This document shows positions 11,101-18,718 of a stretch of 44,491 bases of DNA, piece after piece. Within the stretch, counting starts at the first letter, position 1. Each line of letters begins with the position of its first letter. Under the pieces are notes generated by a model. That model did not search any database. It was given only the letters and a program-made list of their open reading frames with translations, and was not told the DNA's origin. The stretch is from Candidatus Kerfeldbacteria bacterium RIFCSPHIGHO2_12_FULL_48_17 (GTDB lineage Bacteria; Patescibacteriota; Patescibacteriia; HO2-48-17), in NCBI GenBank assembly GCA_001818775.1, contig MHKD01000019.1, positions 3,298-47,788 of the forward strand, read 5' to 3'. Position numbers and translations under genes: made by a program.

Positions 11101-11731
11101 GCTTTTCACGAATATGTATGTTGTTTCCTATACCCAGGGAGCCACCGGGGAAACGGTGAGTATTTACAATGATATGCTGCGTGACTGGGAATTCAACACC
11201 AATGTTTTGGACCCTGATCAAAAAGAATACCTGGTTCGGGACACGAAACGCGTCACTCAGCTTGGCGGTTTGAAACGGTTGATTCTGGATTATGTGGCTG
11301 ATAATGGTAAATATCCCAGCCTGATTGCGGGTACGTTCCTGACGGGTATTACCAACAGCAAATGGCCTTCATGGCGCGAAACATTCGGTGCCAGCGTTGG
11401 TTTTGTGCCGGAAGATCCATTGAACGTTTTTGCTCCGGAAGCTGACTGCGAGGGAGATGATTTTGACGAATCAGGTACATGTTGGAAGCCCGAGAGTAAG
11501 CAATTCCTTTGTCCAAATGATGGCTCAGACTCAGCCGGTCATGCGAGTGGTTCTTCGCATGTCTATCTCTATAGTGATACTTCCGGTATCCCAACGCTCT
11601 ATGCCAATTTGCAGTATCTGAATAATGGGTTGGGTTTTGCCTGGCCCGATCGGAATGTCGTATTTAATCCGTGTCTTGGAAATGGTACGTCGGAATGTTC
11701 CTGCTTTAACTACGATCTCGAGGTGAAATAA
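5180..11731 (+). CDS. Giant (2183 aa) surface protein: TrbC/VirB2-like N-terminus, Ig/IPT-TIG-like and Cys-rich repeats, pseudopilin-like C-terminus
   Basis: N-terminal signal/TM plus two TMs with SRGDPQKIERAKKILQSGLIGLVIILSAWGIVQYIL; repeated VSPGSGPVTRPVTVRGCYFG-type (IPT) and Big_5-like segments; C-terminal KRLILDYVADNGKYP...HVYLYSDTSGIPTLYANLQYLNN resembles type IV pilin-like globular domains. Confidence 0.8.
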   Translation: MSRIQKHKFFLLGLVAAVLVGAAGLFVVRIQPVFAIMVDETLGASLGLGSASPESIVISIIQWALSLLALIAVIIVLYAGFLYMLSRGDPQKIERAKKILQSGLIGLVIILSAWGIVQYILSRLGDATTGGPGQSCSADPTICSVNGLTCCPSGQCQLSCGSLIPGSSEFGVKKTIPDNGDIAVPLCTLVAAQFTENILPESLKPEESDPDKRNFTLKLVFNHAPEVKAAVEGLDGDACTDNMQCTSANCDTGTSKCKGDTIANTLAFNDQDHRWAVLYPTGRELPQFATFEARITGANSGVQSENLHRLAQDYVWEFSTNDTVDDTPPVVVERQCLGGDNHYADCTEDATICAVATPPNLPGTCEVVDSPYPADGAVDVCRNTALGVVFSEQIDPISVNGLPDVDSFIVSQLNPNTIPVADQPTQFDPTAILLKMSIEASSFGARPLEPFAANTEHFARVFGGRPTCVDAAGVPTGVLCSTGLGCGVDQRCVGAYGAIQDVCGNPLDGNRDEVVNTDEIFTQGSPVDDFISTEDTVPLNDTPWNFTTGDQLQCLPNIDAIDLTAYDGLDSSPYGPDLNDRGGNGDPGFINIIGDYLTPLDYVGFNGGVQVSSDDIQCFDTKYRVAGATQPGDSASLGQCIVWKTASKVIVKIPPGAARKDQVAVTSVGETAVSQKDFDPLSPHIDSVSTPARPGDYITVRGRNFGETEGTVWFRIPGGGNFKHVPPPTGICGDTWGNTQIVVEVPQLPLAIGEIAEVQVETAGVDQKLGTDDQPGPEGDVAVDNKIGNIREMTIAPTNRPSLCRLVPICSNDGDATVSFIGKAFHSASGPVQGKAFFGTQAGTEIGWSDQQVDAKAPNVDFGHYESFIQITDPDVPSEQAVLQSNSLDFAVPCGNVPYVVSDGSCDVAADLFPSTNPRNGAQNICLNIKLAARFSIKMDMATSGPGLRNKDNFKLYDCGVNRPDTKGKIGDCIAADASVGIANVVEDPNFKDDVNKGYDDASVLITLTPPAVGNPLTPNRWYALWISGQLRSDPATCFYLDSGKEVPGTSGMCPDNAAACEAAGDDAFCGGVTMLDSYASIFQTQPEEGVCQVHDLNVQTPNGTKVTDGATSLPYTAQPYGPNCMILDPGDFAGQYLWTDKDPDDIAKITTATDQPQVSVKATAVTRAKDNGRADIQCTLQEQKDSAPFYTDFNFCTLDIDCNECGTGTSKCVHNTCTPVVKEVSPGSGPVTRPVTVRGCYFGTNEDDPGDKVEFGAFKAPLVQQCGDGAWTNSAIIVEVPEGLKVGDKPAITVTNVDPDTAKTFVSNTDIKFLVTNTCTDVEGAEVKTPPEGIPLLCTLDPLEVAFGDEITLTGDRFGAKQEEKDAVFYTSGEAFAKQTTNPSWTSTEVKSTVPAAATSGSVFVSNEQCVSNGLTVRPKCSIDSQCAATSCCGSDGFCAEASVCANTGNTGELCQSLDEDLVACHNLNAPTQGPPGHQCLADDREPLGKPDGTPESDCRFCCVPGDKYNDLVCEANVASCTDTNPTADFRGAYCGCTGDSVCPSPGSNGCGAVPGHGKCCLARPSIIPPSDPENGDTDFCPNGVLEFEFSQEMDVNSFAANFSLVDAASTAVTGTFNTTYDSATKHMKVQFVPAHLLAANKHKATWKGDSDTTNDTTEGAVNSYGIGMSGSYAIEFTPAANVCDLSKVALQTWVPETQEGGNTFTSADTKGKAIVTGYAKNGNVVLPVPGETEWTWRWTIDPNTMVNITDTADPQKKDLSITGKNKSGVSILEAEAVPEDPPVGYAANLSDSKALYVYICEDPWLDELGNPGFADILGTADEAFDLPAYNHVIRYCRDGYSPASDFNRVIIKDAETKQTIMGLRTGVSYSTQSTGSDDLPAGVMREYLFTQTSPDSQQDAIGVRVFENPEHLSPGVWYKHYAPNPVDNFGVIDVATGVTPKGEGYEAVRVGRTAYISATNHFQEDGNPANQQLFTNMYVVSYTQGATGETVSIYNDMLRDWEFNTNVLDPDQKEYLVRDTKRVTQLGGLKRLILDYVADNGKYPSLIAGTFLTGITNSKWPSWRETFGASVGFVPEDPLNVFAPEADCEGDDFDESGTCWKPESKQFLCPNDGSDSAGHASGSSHVYLYSDTSGIPTLYANLQYLNNGLGFAWPDRNVVFNPCLGNGTSECSCFNYDLEVK

Positions 11732-11772
11732 GCTCCCTGTGCATTTCGTTTTACTCCGCTAATTTTGATGGT

Positions 11773-12396
11773 ATGCCCGCTCCATTGAACCCGCAAAACA
11801 ATTTCAATAATCGCGCTCAGATGAATCCTTCTCAGGTTCAGCCACCGGCTGCCCGTCGCGCTTCTTCCGTTGCTCCCACGCCGGAAATGGAGCCGGCTTC
11901 ACCTTTGACACCGAGTCGTCGCGCGCTGCTGCTTATAGCCGTCGTTGTGGTTCTGGCGGTTTTGGGCGGTGGTGTGTATTGGTGGTACACGCAGCGTTCA
12001 GATGCTGCTTCCGGCGCCACGAGCAGCAACGTATCGGGCGGCAATACCAGCTCCGCGGTTGCCACTACTGATACACCAGTCACCACCGTTTCTGATCCGG
12101 CGGTTGAGGCTCCTACTCTCATTGAAAACGACGGTGATGCGGATAATGATGGTTTGTCTGATGAAGAAGAAACAAAGCAGGGTACTGATCCCAACAATCA
12201 GGACACGGATGGTGATAAACTGAATGATTGGGAAGAGGTGACGGTCTATCAAACCGATCCGCAGAAAAAAGATACCGATGGTGATGGTTTTTCTGATGGT
12301 GAAGAGGTCCTGAGCCAGCATAATCCGAATGGTTCGGGGGATTTACGGGATTTTGCTGCGGCCTTAGAACAGTTTGACTCTCAAAATTCTCAATAA
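11773..12396 (+). CDS. Single-TM protein with thrombospondin type 3-like Ca-binding repeats
   Basis: TM LLLIAVVVVLAVLGGGVYWWY; DGDADNDGLSDEEE, DTDGDKLNDWEE, DTDGDGFSDGEE. Confidence 0.8.
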   Translation: MPAPLNPQNNFNNRAQMNPSQVQPPAARRASSVAPTPEMEPASPLTPSRRALLLIAVVVVLAVLGGGVYWWYTQRSDAASGATSSNVSGGNTSSAVATTDTPVTTVSDPAVEAPTLIENDGDADNDGLSDEEETKQGTDPNNQDTDGDKLNDWEEVTVYQTDPQKKDTDGDGFSDGEEVLSQHNPNGSGDLRDFAAALEQFDSQNSQ

Positions 12397-12405
12397 CGCG
12401 CGTAC

Positions 12406-13638
12406 ATGCTCCAGGGAAAAGATTTGGAAAATTTTTCGACCGTTGATCCGCTTGACAGAAAATTCACTCAGCCTGCTTCATCCATAAAGAGCAGTGGTGC
12501 GTTGGCAGATGGGAGCAACAACGATGATGCATTGGGCGCTGTTCACACCATGCCCAAGCGGTTTCTTCGCGCTCAGCCGTCTGAAGGTGGCTCTGTTCAA
12601 CCGGGATCGAAGCGGACGAAGATTATACTCGTCGTCGTCATCGTCGCGGGAGTTTTGGGTGTGGCCGCCTTCAGCGCTTTTTTCTTTCGGTCATTAGATG
12701 CCAATGACGCCGTGGTTACGCCCACCAATGTCAATCAAAATACCAATACGCGCGTTGGTTTTTCCAACACCAATAAAAACGCCCCGGCTGCGAACAACGG
12801 TAGCGGCAATAGCAATGGCAACGTCACCGGTAATAAAAATACAAATGGTGTAGCCACCAACACCAATGCCGGTAACACCAACAGTGCTGCGCAGCCAGCT
12901 TCATCGCTTGATACGGATAAAGATAAGCTTACGGATATTGAGGAGGACCTGTACGGCACCCGGTTTCAAAAAGCTGACAGTGATTCCGACGGGTTTCCGG
13001 ATGGTGAAGAGGTGGCTAATTTGTATGATCCTTTGGGCAGTGGTACACTTGACCATTCGCCGCAGGTGGCTAAGTACAGTAATATTTTGTTCAGTTATAC
13101 GGTTCTCTACCCATCGGCATTCAAAGCCGAAGCTACGAGTAACAGTCAGGATACGATTTTATTCACTTCATCAACGGGCGAGTTTATGGAGACGTTGACC
13201 ATGGCGAATTCGGAAGGTCTCACGGCGCGGCAGTGGTATTTGTCACAGTTTCCCGATCAGGTGAATCCCAAGTCAATCACCAACAAACAGGCTCTGCCGG
13301 GCGTCCTGAGCGTTGACGGTCTCACGGCTTATTTCGCCGATGAGAAACGCATCTATGCCGTCAGTTACCATGTCGGTGCCCGCGAAGAGCAGAGTTTTCT
13401 CACCACTTTCACCATGATGTATCAGTCGCTTGATCTTGTCACGGCTGACTCGACATTATCACCCACAACTGGCAACACCAACAGTAAAAGCAATGCCAAC
13501 ACCAACAGCCGCAGTAACAGCAATTCGAACTCCAACGCCAATAGCAACAGCAATAAAAATGCCAACAAGAACAGTAATGCCAACAGTAACAAGAATACCA
13601 ACGGTGCGGGTAATACCAATAACAAGAATACCTTATAA
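12406..13638 (+). CDS. Single-TM protein with Asn-rich linker, TSP3-like repeats and Asn/Ser/Lys low-complexity C-terminal tail
   Basis: DTDKDKLTDIEEDLYGT, DSDSDGFPDGEE; tail NTNSKSNANTNSRSNSNSNSNANSNSNKNANKNSN. Confidence 0.78.
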   Translation: MLQGKDLENFSTVDPLDRKFTQPASSIKSSGALADGSNNDDALGAVHTMPKRFLRAQPSEGGSVQPGSKRTKIILVVVIVAGVLGVAAFSAFFFRSLDANDAVVTPTNVNQNTNTRVGFSNTNKNAPAANNGSGNSNGNVTGNKNTNGVATNTNAGNTNSAAQPASSLDTDKDKLTDIEEDLYGTRFQKADSDSDGFPDGEEVANLYDPLGSGTLDHSPQVAKYSNILFSYTVLYPSAFKAEATSNSQDTILFTSSTGEFMETLTMANSEGLTARQWYLSQFPDQVNPKSITNKQALPGVLSVDGLTAYFADEKRIYAVSYHVGAREEQSFLTTFTMMYQSLDLVTADSTLSPTTGNTNSKSNANTNSRSNSNSNSNANSNSNKNANKNSNANSNKNTNGAGNTNNKNTL

Positions 13639-13641
13639 CGT

Positions 13642-14088
13642 ATGCAGCTTGAACTGAGTGGCATTGACGAGTATATATCGGCACAGGCTTTGGAACGGCT
13701 CTTTACCGTAGCTGCCGCCCATGTGGGTATGGATACTGATTTTTTACTGGCGGTTTCGTTGGTGGATGACGCGGAAAGCAGGCGTCTGAATAAGCAGTAC
13801 CGCGGCAAGGACACGCCGACGGACGTTCTCTCTTTTGGCTATGAAGATGGCAAACAACGGCCTCAGCCCGGTGAAAAGACGCGTTATCTGGGCGATGTGG
13901 TAATTGCTGAAGGCGTTGCCCGGGTTCAGGCCCGAGAGCAGGAATATCCTTTTGCTGACGAGCTTTATTTTTTATTGGTGCATGGTTTTCTTCATCTTTT
14001 GGGGCATGACCATGAGCGCGCCCGGGACGCACAAAAAATGTCTGCACTTCATGAGCGTATAATACAAACGTTTTATGCTAAGGATTAA
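13642..14088 (+). CDS. ybeY: Endoribonuclease YbeY
   Basis: HGFLHLLGHDHE zinc motif; NKQYRGKDTPTDVLSF. Confidence 0.93.
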   Translation: MQLELSGIDEYISAQALERLFTVAAAHVGMDTDFLLAVSLVDDAESRRLNKQYRGKDTPTDVLSFGYEDGKQRPQPGEKTRYLGDVVIAEGVARVQAREQEYPFADELYFLLVHGFLHLLGHDHERARDAQKMSALHERIIQTFYAKD

Positions 14089-14446
14089 ACGGTTTCTCAA
14101 AAGTTTTCATTTTGCCTGTCGCGGTTTGGTTTACACCTGGCAGCAGGAGCAGAATTTTCGTGTTCAGAGCGTGGCTGCTTGTATCGTTATTATTTTTATG
14201 ATTGTTTTTCGTACGAATACGGCTGAATCGGTGGCCCTTATTGGTGTCATCGCGTTGGTTCTTATTTTGGAACTGGTGAATACGGTCTTTGAAAAGATGG
14301 TTGATATTTTGAAGCCGCGTATGTTTCATTACGTCGGCATTATTAAAGATATGATGGCTTCGGCGGTGTTGCTGGCTTCGGCGGCGGCCATTGGCGTGGG
14401 TATTCTTATTTTTTACCCGTATATCAGGGATTTGCTGTTTTATTGA
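14075..14446 (+). CDS. dgkA: Diacylglycerol kinase family protein
   Basis: FHFACRGLVYTWQQEQNFRVQ, ELVNTVFEKMVDILKP...IKDMMASAVLL. Confidence 0.92.
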   Translation: MLRIKRFLKSFHFACRGLVYTWQQEQNFRVQSVAACIVIIFMIVFRTNTAESVALIGVIALVLILELVNTVFEKMVDILKPRMFHYVGIIKDMMASAVLLASAAAIGVGILIFYPYIRDLLFY

Positions 14447-14471
14447 TAGAAGCCCCCTATTTTGTTATAAT
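14443..14471 (+). promoter_or_regulatory. Sigma70-type promoter for ftsA
   Basis: TTGATA (14443-14448), 17-bp spacer, TATAAT (14466-14471). Confidence 0.75.
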
Positions 14472-14498
14472 AGACTCAGTCAATTTTATTGTATATAC

Positions 14499-15752
14499 AT
14501 GCGTGAAGATATAATAACCGGTCTTGATATTGGCTCTACGAATATACGTGTAGCCGTTGGTCAGATGGTACAACAGACAGAAGGTCACCGTTTGCAGATT
14601 ATTGGCGCTGCCGAAGGCCCGTCTGAGGGTATTTCCAAAGGCAGTATTGTGAGTATCGAGGATGCTGTCAGCAGCATTTCCCGTGTTTTTGAGAAAGTTG
14701 AGCGTATGACAGGTATTCCCGTTGAACACGCGTATATTTCTATTTTGGGGCCGCATATCACGTCGCAGGACAGCCATGGTGTGGTCGCTGTCGCCAAAGC
14801 GGATGGCGAGATCCGCGAAGAAGATGTTGAGCGCGTTGTTGAAGCGGCGCAGACCGTTTCTACCCCACCGAATTACGAAATTCTTCATGTTTTGCCGCAT
14901 CATTTTTCCGTTGATAATCAAAAAAATATCAAAGATCCGGTCGGTATGACGGGCATTAAGTTGGAGGTCAATGCCCAGATTATCCAGGGTTTGTCGGCAC
15001 AGATTAAGAATTTAACGAAATGTATTTATCGAACCGGCGCTGATATTGATGATTTGGTTTTTGGTGTTCTTGCCGCGGCGCAGGCCGTCCTGACCAAGCG
15101 CCAGAAAGAACTGGGCGTGGCTTTGGTCAACATTGGCGCGACGACAACGGGTTTGGTGGTTTTTGAAGAGGGGGATGTATTGCACACCAAGGTTTTGCCC
15201 ATTGGCGCTGGTCATATCACCAATGACATCGCCATTGGTTTGCGTACATCGATTGATGTGGCTGAGGCGGTGAAGCTGCAGTTTGGTTCGGCCATGCATG
15301 AGGGTGAGAGTGTCAAGGGTCAGATTGATCTCAGTAAGATTGATGAGAACGAAGATGCGGTGATTGCGCGTAAGACCGTTGTGGAAATTGTTGAGGCGAG
15401 AATTGAAGAGATATTCACCATGCTGAATAAGGAACTGAAGAGTGTGAAACGCGATGGTTTGTTGCCGGCCGGGGTGGTGCTTACCGGCGGTGGCGCCAAG
15501 TTGCCCGATATTACGGCTGCTGCCAAGAAATATTTTCGTTTGCCGTCTTCGGTTGGTGTGCCGCGTGATCTTGAAACGGCCATTGATAAAATTGAAGATC
15601 CAGCTTTTTCCACGGCTGCCGGTTTGGTGCAGTGGGGAGCGAATCTCTCACAGCGGAGTGGCCACCGTGGTCATTTTTCATTGGGGAATTTGTCTTCGGT
15701 CTCCCACGTGACGAGTAAAATGCAGCAGTGGTTTAAATCCCTTTTGCCCTAG
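14499..15752 (+). CDS. ftsA: Cell division protein FtsA
   Basis: ITGLDIGSTNIRVAVG, actin-fold phosphate loops, VVLTGGGAKLPDI; start ATG 14499. Confidence 0.93.
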   Translation: MREDIITGLDIGSTNIRVAVGQMVQQTEGHRLQIIGAAEGPSEGISKGSIVSIEDAVSSISRVFEKVERMTGIPVEHAYISILGPHITSQDSHGVVAVAKADGEIREEDVERVVEAAQTVSTPPNYEILHVLPHHFSVDNQKNIKDPVGMTGIKLEVNAQIIQGLSAQIKNLTKCIYRTGADIDDLVFGVLAAAQAVLTKRQKELGVALVNIGATTTGLVVFEEGDVLHTKVLPIGAGHITNDIAIGLRTSIDVAEAVKLQFGSAMHEGESVKGQIDLSKIDENEDAVIARKTVVEIVEARIEEIFTMLNKELKSVKRDGLLPAGVVLTGGGAKLPDITAAAKKYFRLPSSVGVPRDLETAIDKIEDPAFSTAAGLVQWGANLSQRSGHRGHFSLGNLSSVSHVTSKMQQWFKSLLP

Positions 15753-15770
15753 GTAAGTAATCATGACTGT

Positions 15771-15867
15771 TTGTGCTCAAGCGCCTCTCCAGGGTGCTTT
15801 TTTGTTCTTTTAGGATGTACGCGTTTGGTCCATTGGCGGTTTCAGTAGCCGCTCCATTTGAGCACAA
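15771..15867. repeat. Inverted repeat between ftsA and ftsZ
   Basis: ttgtgctcaa (15771-15780) / ttgagcacaa (15858-15867), perfect 10 bp. Confidence 0.55.
15780..15806 (+). terminator. Intrinsic terminator after ftsA
   Basis: agcgcc-tctccag-ggtgct followed by ttttttgttctttt. Confidence 0.6.
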
Positions 15868-15913
15868 TTTGTATACGTGGGATGTGGGTTGTCCACTTTT
15901 TGTGTTCAAAGAC

Positions 15914-15942
15914 TTGATATTTTTTGTTCGACTCGTTAGAAT
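15914..15942 (+). promoter_or_regulatory. Sigma70-type promoter for ftsZ
   Basis: TTGATA (15914-15919), 17-bp spacer, TAGAAT (15937-15942). Confidence 0.72.
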
Positions 15943-15976
15943 AGGAACGTGATCACTTACTTATTAAAGAAAACAC

Positions 15977-17242
15977 GTGGGACAATTTTCTCAGCAAAAC
16001 TCATCCTTCCATGAAAGGAAGCCAACACCAACGGAGGTGAAGCCTGATATAGAGACATTCGCGAAAATCAAGGTGCTGGGTGTCGGCGGCTCCGGCGGTT
16101 CAGCCGTGAATCGTATGGCTGATGCCAATGTTCGGGGCGTTGAACTCATTGCCGTCAACACCGATGCTCAGGCTTTGCATAATTCACGGGCCGCTAAAAA
16201 AATTCATATTGGCAAGACAACGACCCGCGGCTTGGGCGCTGGTATGGAACCGGATATCGGTCGCCGCTCGGCTGAGGAAAACCAGGAAGACATTGAGAAA
16301 ATGCTGAAGGGTGCTGATATGGTGTTTTTGACGGCCGGTTTTGGTGGGGGTACGGGTTCGGGAGCGCTGCCGGTTATTGCTGAGATGGCCCGTGATATGG
16401 GCGCTTTGACCGTTGCTATCGTTACGCGTCCGTTTGCCTTTGAAGGCGCTCAGCGCAAAACTATTGCTGATAATGCTTTGAATGAATTACAGTCACGCGT
16501 TGATACGGTTATCACCATTCCCAACGATCGTTTGCTGCAGGTGATTGATAAGAAAACTTCTTTGCTCGAAGCATTCTCTATTGTTGATGATGTTCTGCGG
16601 CAGGGTATCCAGGGAATTTCGGATCTTATTACCATTCCGGGTTTGATCAACGTTGACTTTGCTGATGTAAAGTCAGTTATGGAAAATGCCGGCTCGGCGT
16701 TGATGGGTATTGGTGTGGCCTCCGGTGAAAACCGCGCCGTTGAAGCCGCCAAACAGGCCATTGACAGTCCGCTTTTGGAAATGTCGATTGAAGGTGCGAA
16801 GGGGATTTTATTCACGATTACGGGTGGTTCCAATTTGGGCATGTATGAAGTGAATGAAGCGGCCCGGGTGATTACTGAGTCGGCTGATTCCAATGCCCGC
16901 ATTATTTTTGGCTCCGTGATTGATGATACGATGCAGGACGAGCTGAAAGTTACGGTGGTTGCGACGGGTTTTGGCCCGCAGGGGAAACAGGCAACGCCAA
17001 AGATCGGCAGTATGGCTTCCGCACCTTCGCCATTTTCTGCGCGACCGCCACGCATGAGCCGCGCTGATTCGCAGACCGAGACATTGAGTGAATTCACGGC
17101 TTCACCGGTTCGTAAACCGGCTGCCAATTCGACCCCGGTTGTCGAAACAAACCGCATGGATCCGCAAACACCTACCGGGCCGCAAACAGCTCCGGAAGAT
17201 GACATAGACATACCAGCCTTTATCCGCAAAAAAATGATGTAA
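15977..17242 (+). CDS. ftsZ: Cell division protein FtsZ
   Basis: GVGGSGGSAVNRM, GGGTGSGA tubulin signature; GTG start. Confidence 0.97.
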   Translation: MGQFSQQNSSFHERKPTPTEVKPDIETFAKIKVLGVGGSGGSAVNRMADANVRGVELIAVNTDAQALHNSRAAKKIHIGKTTTRGLGAGMEPDIGRRSAEENQEDIEKMLKGADMVFLTAGFGGGTGSGALPVIAEMARDMGALTVAIVTRPFAFEGAQRKTIADNALNELQSRVDTVITIPNDRLLQVIDKKTSLLEAFSIVDDVLRQGIQGISDLITIPGLINVDFADVKSVMENAGSALMGIGVASGENRAVEAAKQAIDSPLLEMSIEGAKGILFTITGGSNLGMYEVNEAARVITESADSNARIIFGSVIDDTMQDELKVTVVATGFGPQGKQATPKIGSMASAPSPFSARPPRMSRADSQTETLSEFTASPVRKPAANSTPVVETNRMDPQTPTGPQTAPEDDIDIPAFIRKKMM

Positions 17243-17246
17243 CTCC

Positions 17247-17364
17247 GAATTTAAAAATTGGGCAATCTGACTCGCTTCCTTCGTATGCTTCTCAGCGTAT
17301 GTTTCATACGCTTCGAGCGCATACTCAGTCCAGCTTCGTCATATTGCAGCAATTTTTGAAATTC
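17247..17364 (+). repeat. Type I nested-hairpin element, variant copy F, followed by a partial right-end duplicate to about 17464
   Basis: S1 gaatttaaaaattg/caatttttgaaattc (1-nt bulge); S2 gtatgc (17283-17288)/gcatac (17319-17324); S3 agcgtatg (17294-17301)/catacgct (17305-17312). Starts 4 nt after ftsZ stop. Confidence 0.78.
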
Positions 17365-17505
17365 AGATGTCGGTTGCGTTTCCTCGAACTCCGAAAAAAT
17401 TTGAAACTCTCATTTGGTTGTTATTCAGTCCAGCTTCGCGTCACTGCATCAATTTTGAAATTACCGTAGTGACCCTTGTGTCTTGGTCCAAGATATGCTA
17501 AAGAT

Positions 17506-17533
17506 AAGCCGATATTGATTTATCGGCTTTTTG
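17506..17533 (+). terminator. Intrinsic terminator downstream of ftsZ
   Basis: aagccgata-ttgatt-tatcggctt then T-rich tract. Confidence 0.75.
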
Positions 17534-17539
17534 GTTACT

Positions 17540-17700
17540 AGAGCCTATCTCAAAAATACTCCTGAGCCTGCAATTTGAGATTTTTGGCTGCAAAATGTTC
17601 ATCATTCGTCGAAATATGCATCCATATTCCTCCTCATGCTTCACATTTTTCGCTCAAAAATCTCAAATTTCGCTTAAAGATTATTTTTGAGATAGGCTCT
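17540..17700 (-). repeat. Type II palindromic element, copy 1
   Basis: Outer arms agagcctatctcaaaaata/tatttttgagataggctct, perfect 19 bp; inner arms aatttgagattttt (17572-17585)/aaaaatctcaaatt (17656-17669); loop homologous to copy 2 on the opposite strand. Confidence 0.9.
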
Positions 17701-18543
17701 ATGAACGATTCATTTTCCCAACAACAATTTAACCTCGAGAAAAAGTGGCATCAGGCTTTGCTCGCGGAAACCGATGCCAGCAAGCGTCGTTCACTTTACC
17801 AGCAGGCTTACGGCGAGTTTTTTGCGTTTGCTCAAAAACATAACATCCCCCAGGATTATTCTTCTGGTCGCCTTAAAAATGTAGCTCCTTTGTACCGTTT
17901 TTGTATCCAGGGAAAAACCGGTGTTGATTTCGGCTGCGGTGAGGGACGGAGTACGCTGGCCTGGGCGCAGTTTGCCCGGCAGATGTATGGCATTGAGGTG
18001 GAGGAGACGGCGATTGCCGCGGAAGTTCGTCAGCAAGCGCCGGCGCATGTTGCCTATATGATTTCTCAGGGGAATATTCCTTTGCCGGCCGCCAGCGTTG
18101 ATTTTGTTTTTTCCCAGGAAGTTTTTGAACACCTTCATCCTCAGGACGGCGTCAACCACCTCAGAGAAGTTTACGCACTCCTCAAGCCAGAGGGTCGTTA
18201 CATCATGATGATGCCCAACCGTCTGTTTGGCCCCAACGATATTTCCGGCCAGTTCCTCGCCCGCGGCAGCCAAGCCCAAGGTCTGCACCTGCGGGAATAC
18301 AGCTATGCCGAAATTACCGATCTCGCCAGGCAGGCCGGTTTTCGTCGCGTTACCAGCCCGCTTATCTCCGAATATGTCTGGCGCGTTTTAGGGCTGTCGT
18401 TTCTCTATAAATACTTTTTTGTGCCCGTGCAGGTCAAAATTAGACTCGAGCGCTGGCTTGACCGCCATTATTTTGGCGCACTTACTCGAATCATCGGAAA
18501 AATTTTGCGCGTCACCGGCATCACCGTCATTCTTGAAAAATAA
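17701..18543 (+). CDS. Class I SAM-dependent methyltransferase
   Basis: GVDFGCGEGRSTLAWA, PAASVDFVFSQEVFEHL, HLREVYALLKPEGRYIMMMPN; start set at ATG abutting the type II element. Confidence 0.83.
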   Translation: MNDSFSQQQFNLEKKWHQALLAETDASKRRSLYQQAYGEFFAFAQKHNIPQDYSSGRLKNVAPLYRFCIQGKTGVDFGCGEGRSTLAWAQFARQMYGIEVEETAIAAEVRQQAPAHVAYMISQGNIPLPAASVDFVFSQEVFEHLHPQDGVNHLREVYALLKPEGRYIMMMPNRLFGPNDISGQFLARGSQAQGLHLREYSYAEITDLARQAGFRRVTSPLISEYVWRVLGLSFLYKYFFVPVQVKIRLERWLDRHYFGALTRIIGKILRVTGITVILEK

Positions 18544-18577
18544 TTTCCCGATGCCCGACTGTTCCACGTCGTTCCGC

Positions 18578-18625
18578 AGTTTTCCACAGGCAATTTTTTC
18601 CGCGCCCTGTGGAAAACTTTTTTAT
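18578..18625 (+). terminator. Strong intrinsic terminator upstream of nrdR
   Basis: agttttccacagg ... cctgtggaaaact followed by ttttttattttt. Confidence 0.8.
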
Positions 18626-18685
18626 TTTTCGTCTTTGGCGCGTCGTTTTACTTTGCATTAGCCAAAAAAGAAGATTTTTTCTCTA

Positions 18686-18701
18686 CCACTCTATTTTGTG
18701 T
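18686..18701 (+). promoter_or_regulatory. NrdR box 1
   Basis: CCACTCTATTTTGTGT, 13/16 match to ACACWATATATWGTGT by hand. Confidence 0.65.
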
Positions 18702-18718
18702 TATACTTCCTTTGGTGA

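Noticed and set aside
13470-13635. Repetitive AAC/AGC/GCC tract as CRISPR or satellite
   Set aside because: In-frame low-complexity Asn/Ser/Lys coding tail; no regular spacer structure.
17575-17700. N-terminal extension of the methyltransferase ORF
   Set aside because: Lies entirely inside type II element copy 1; homology starts after ATG 17701.
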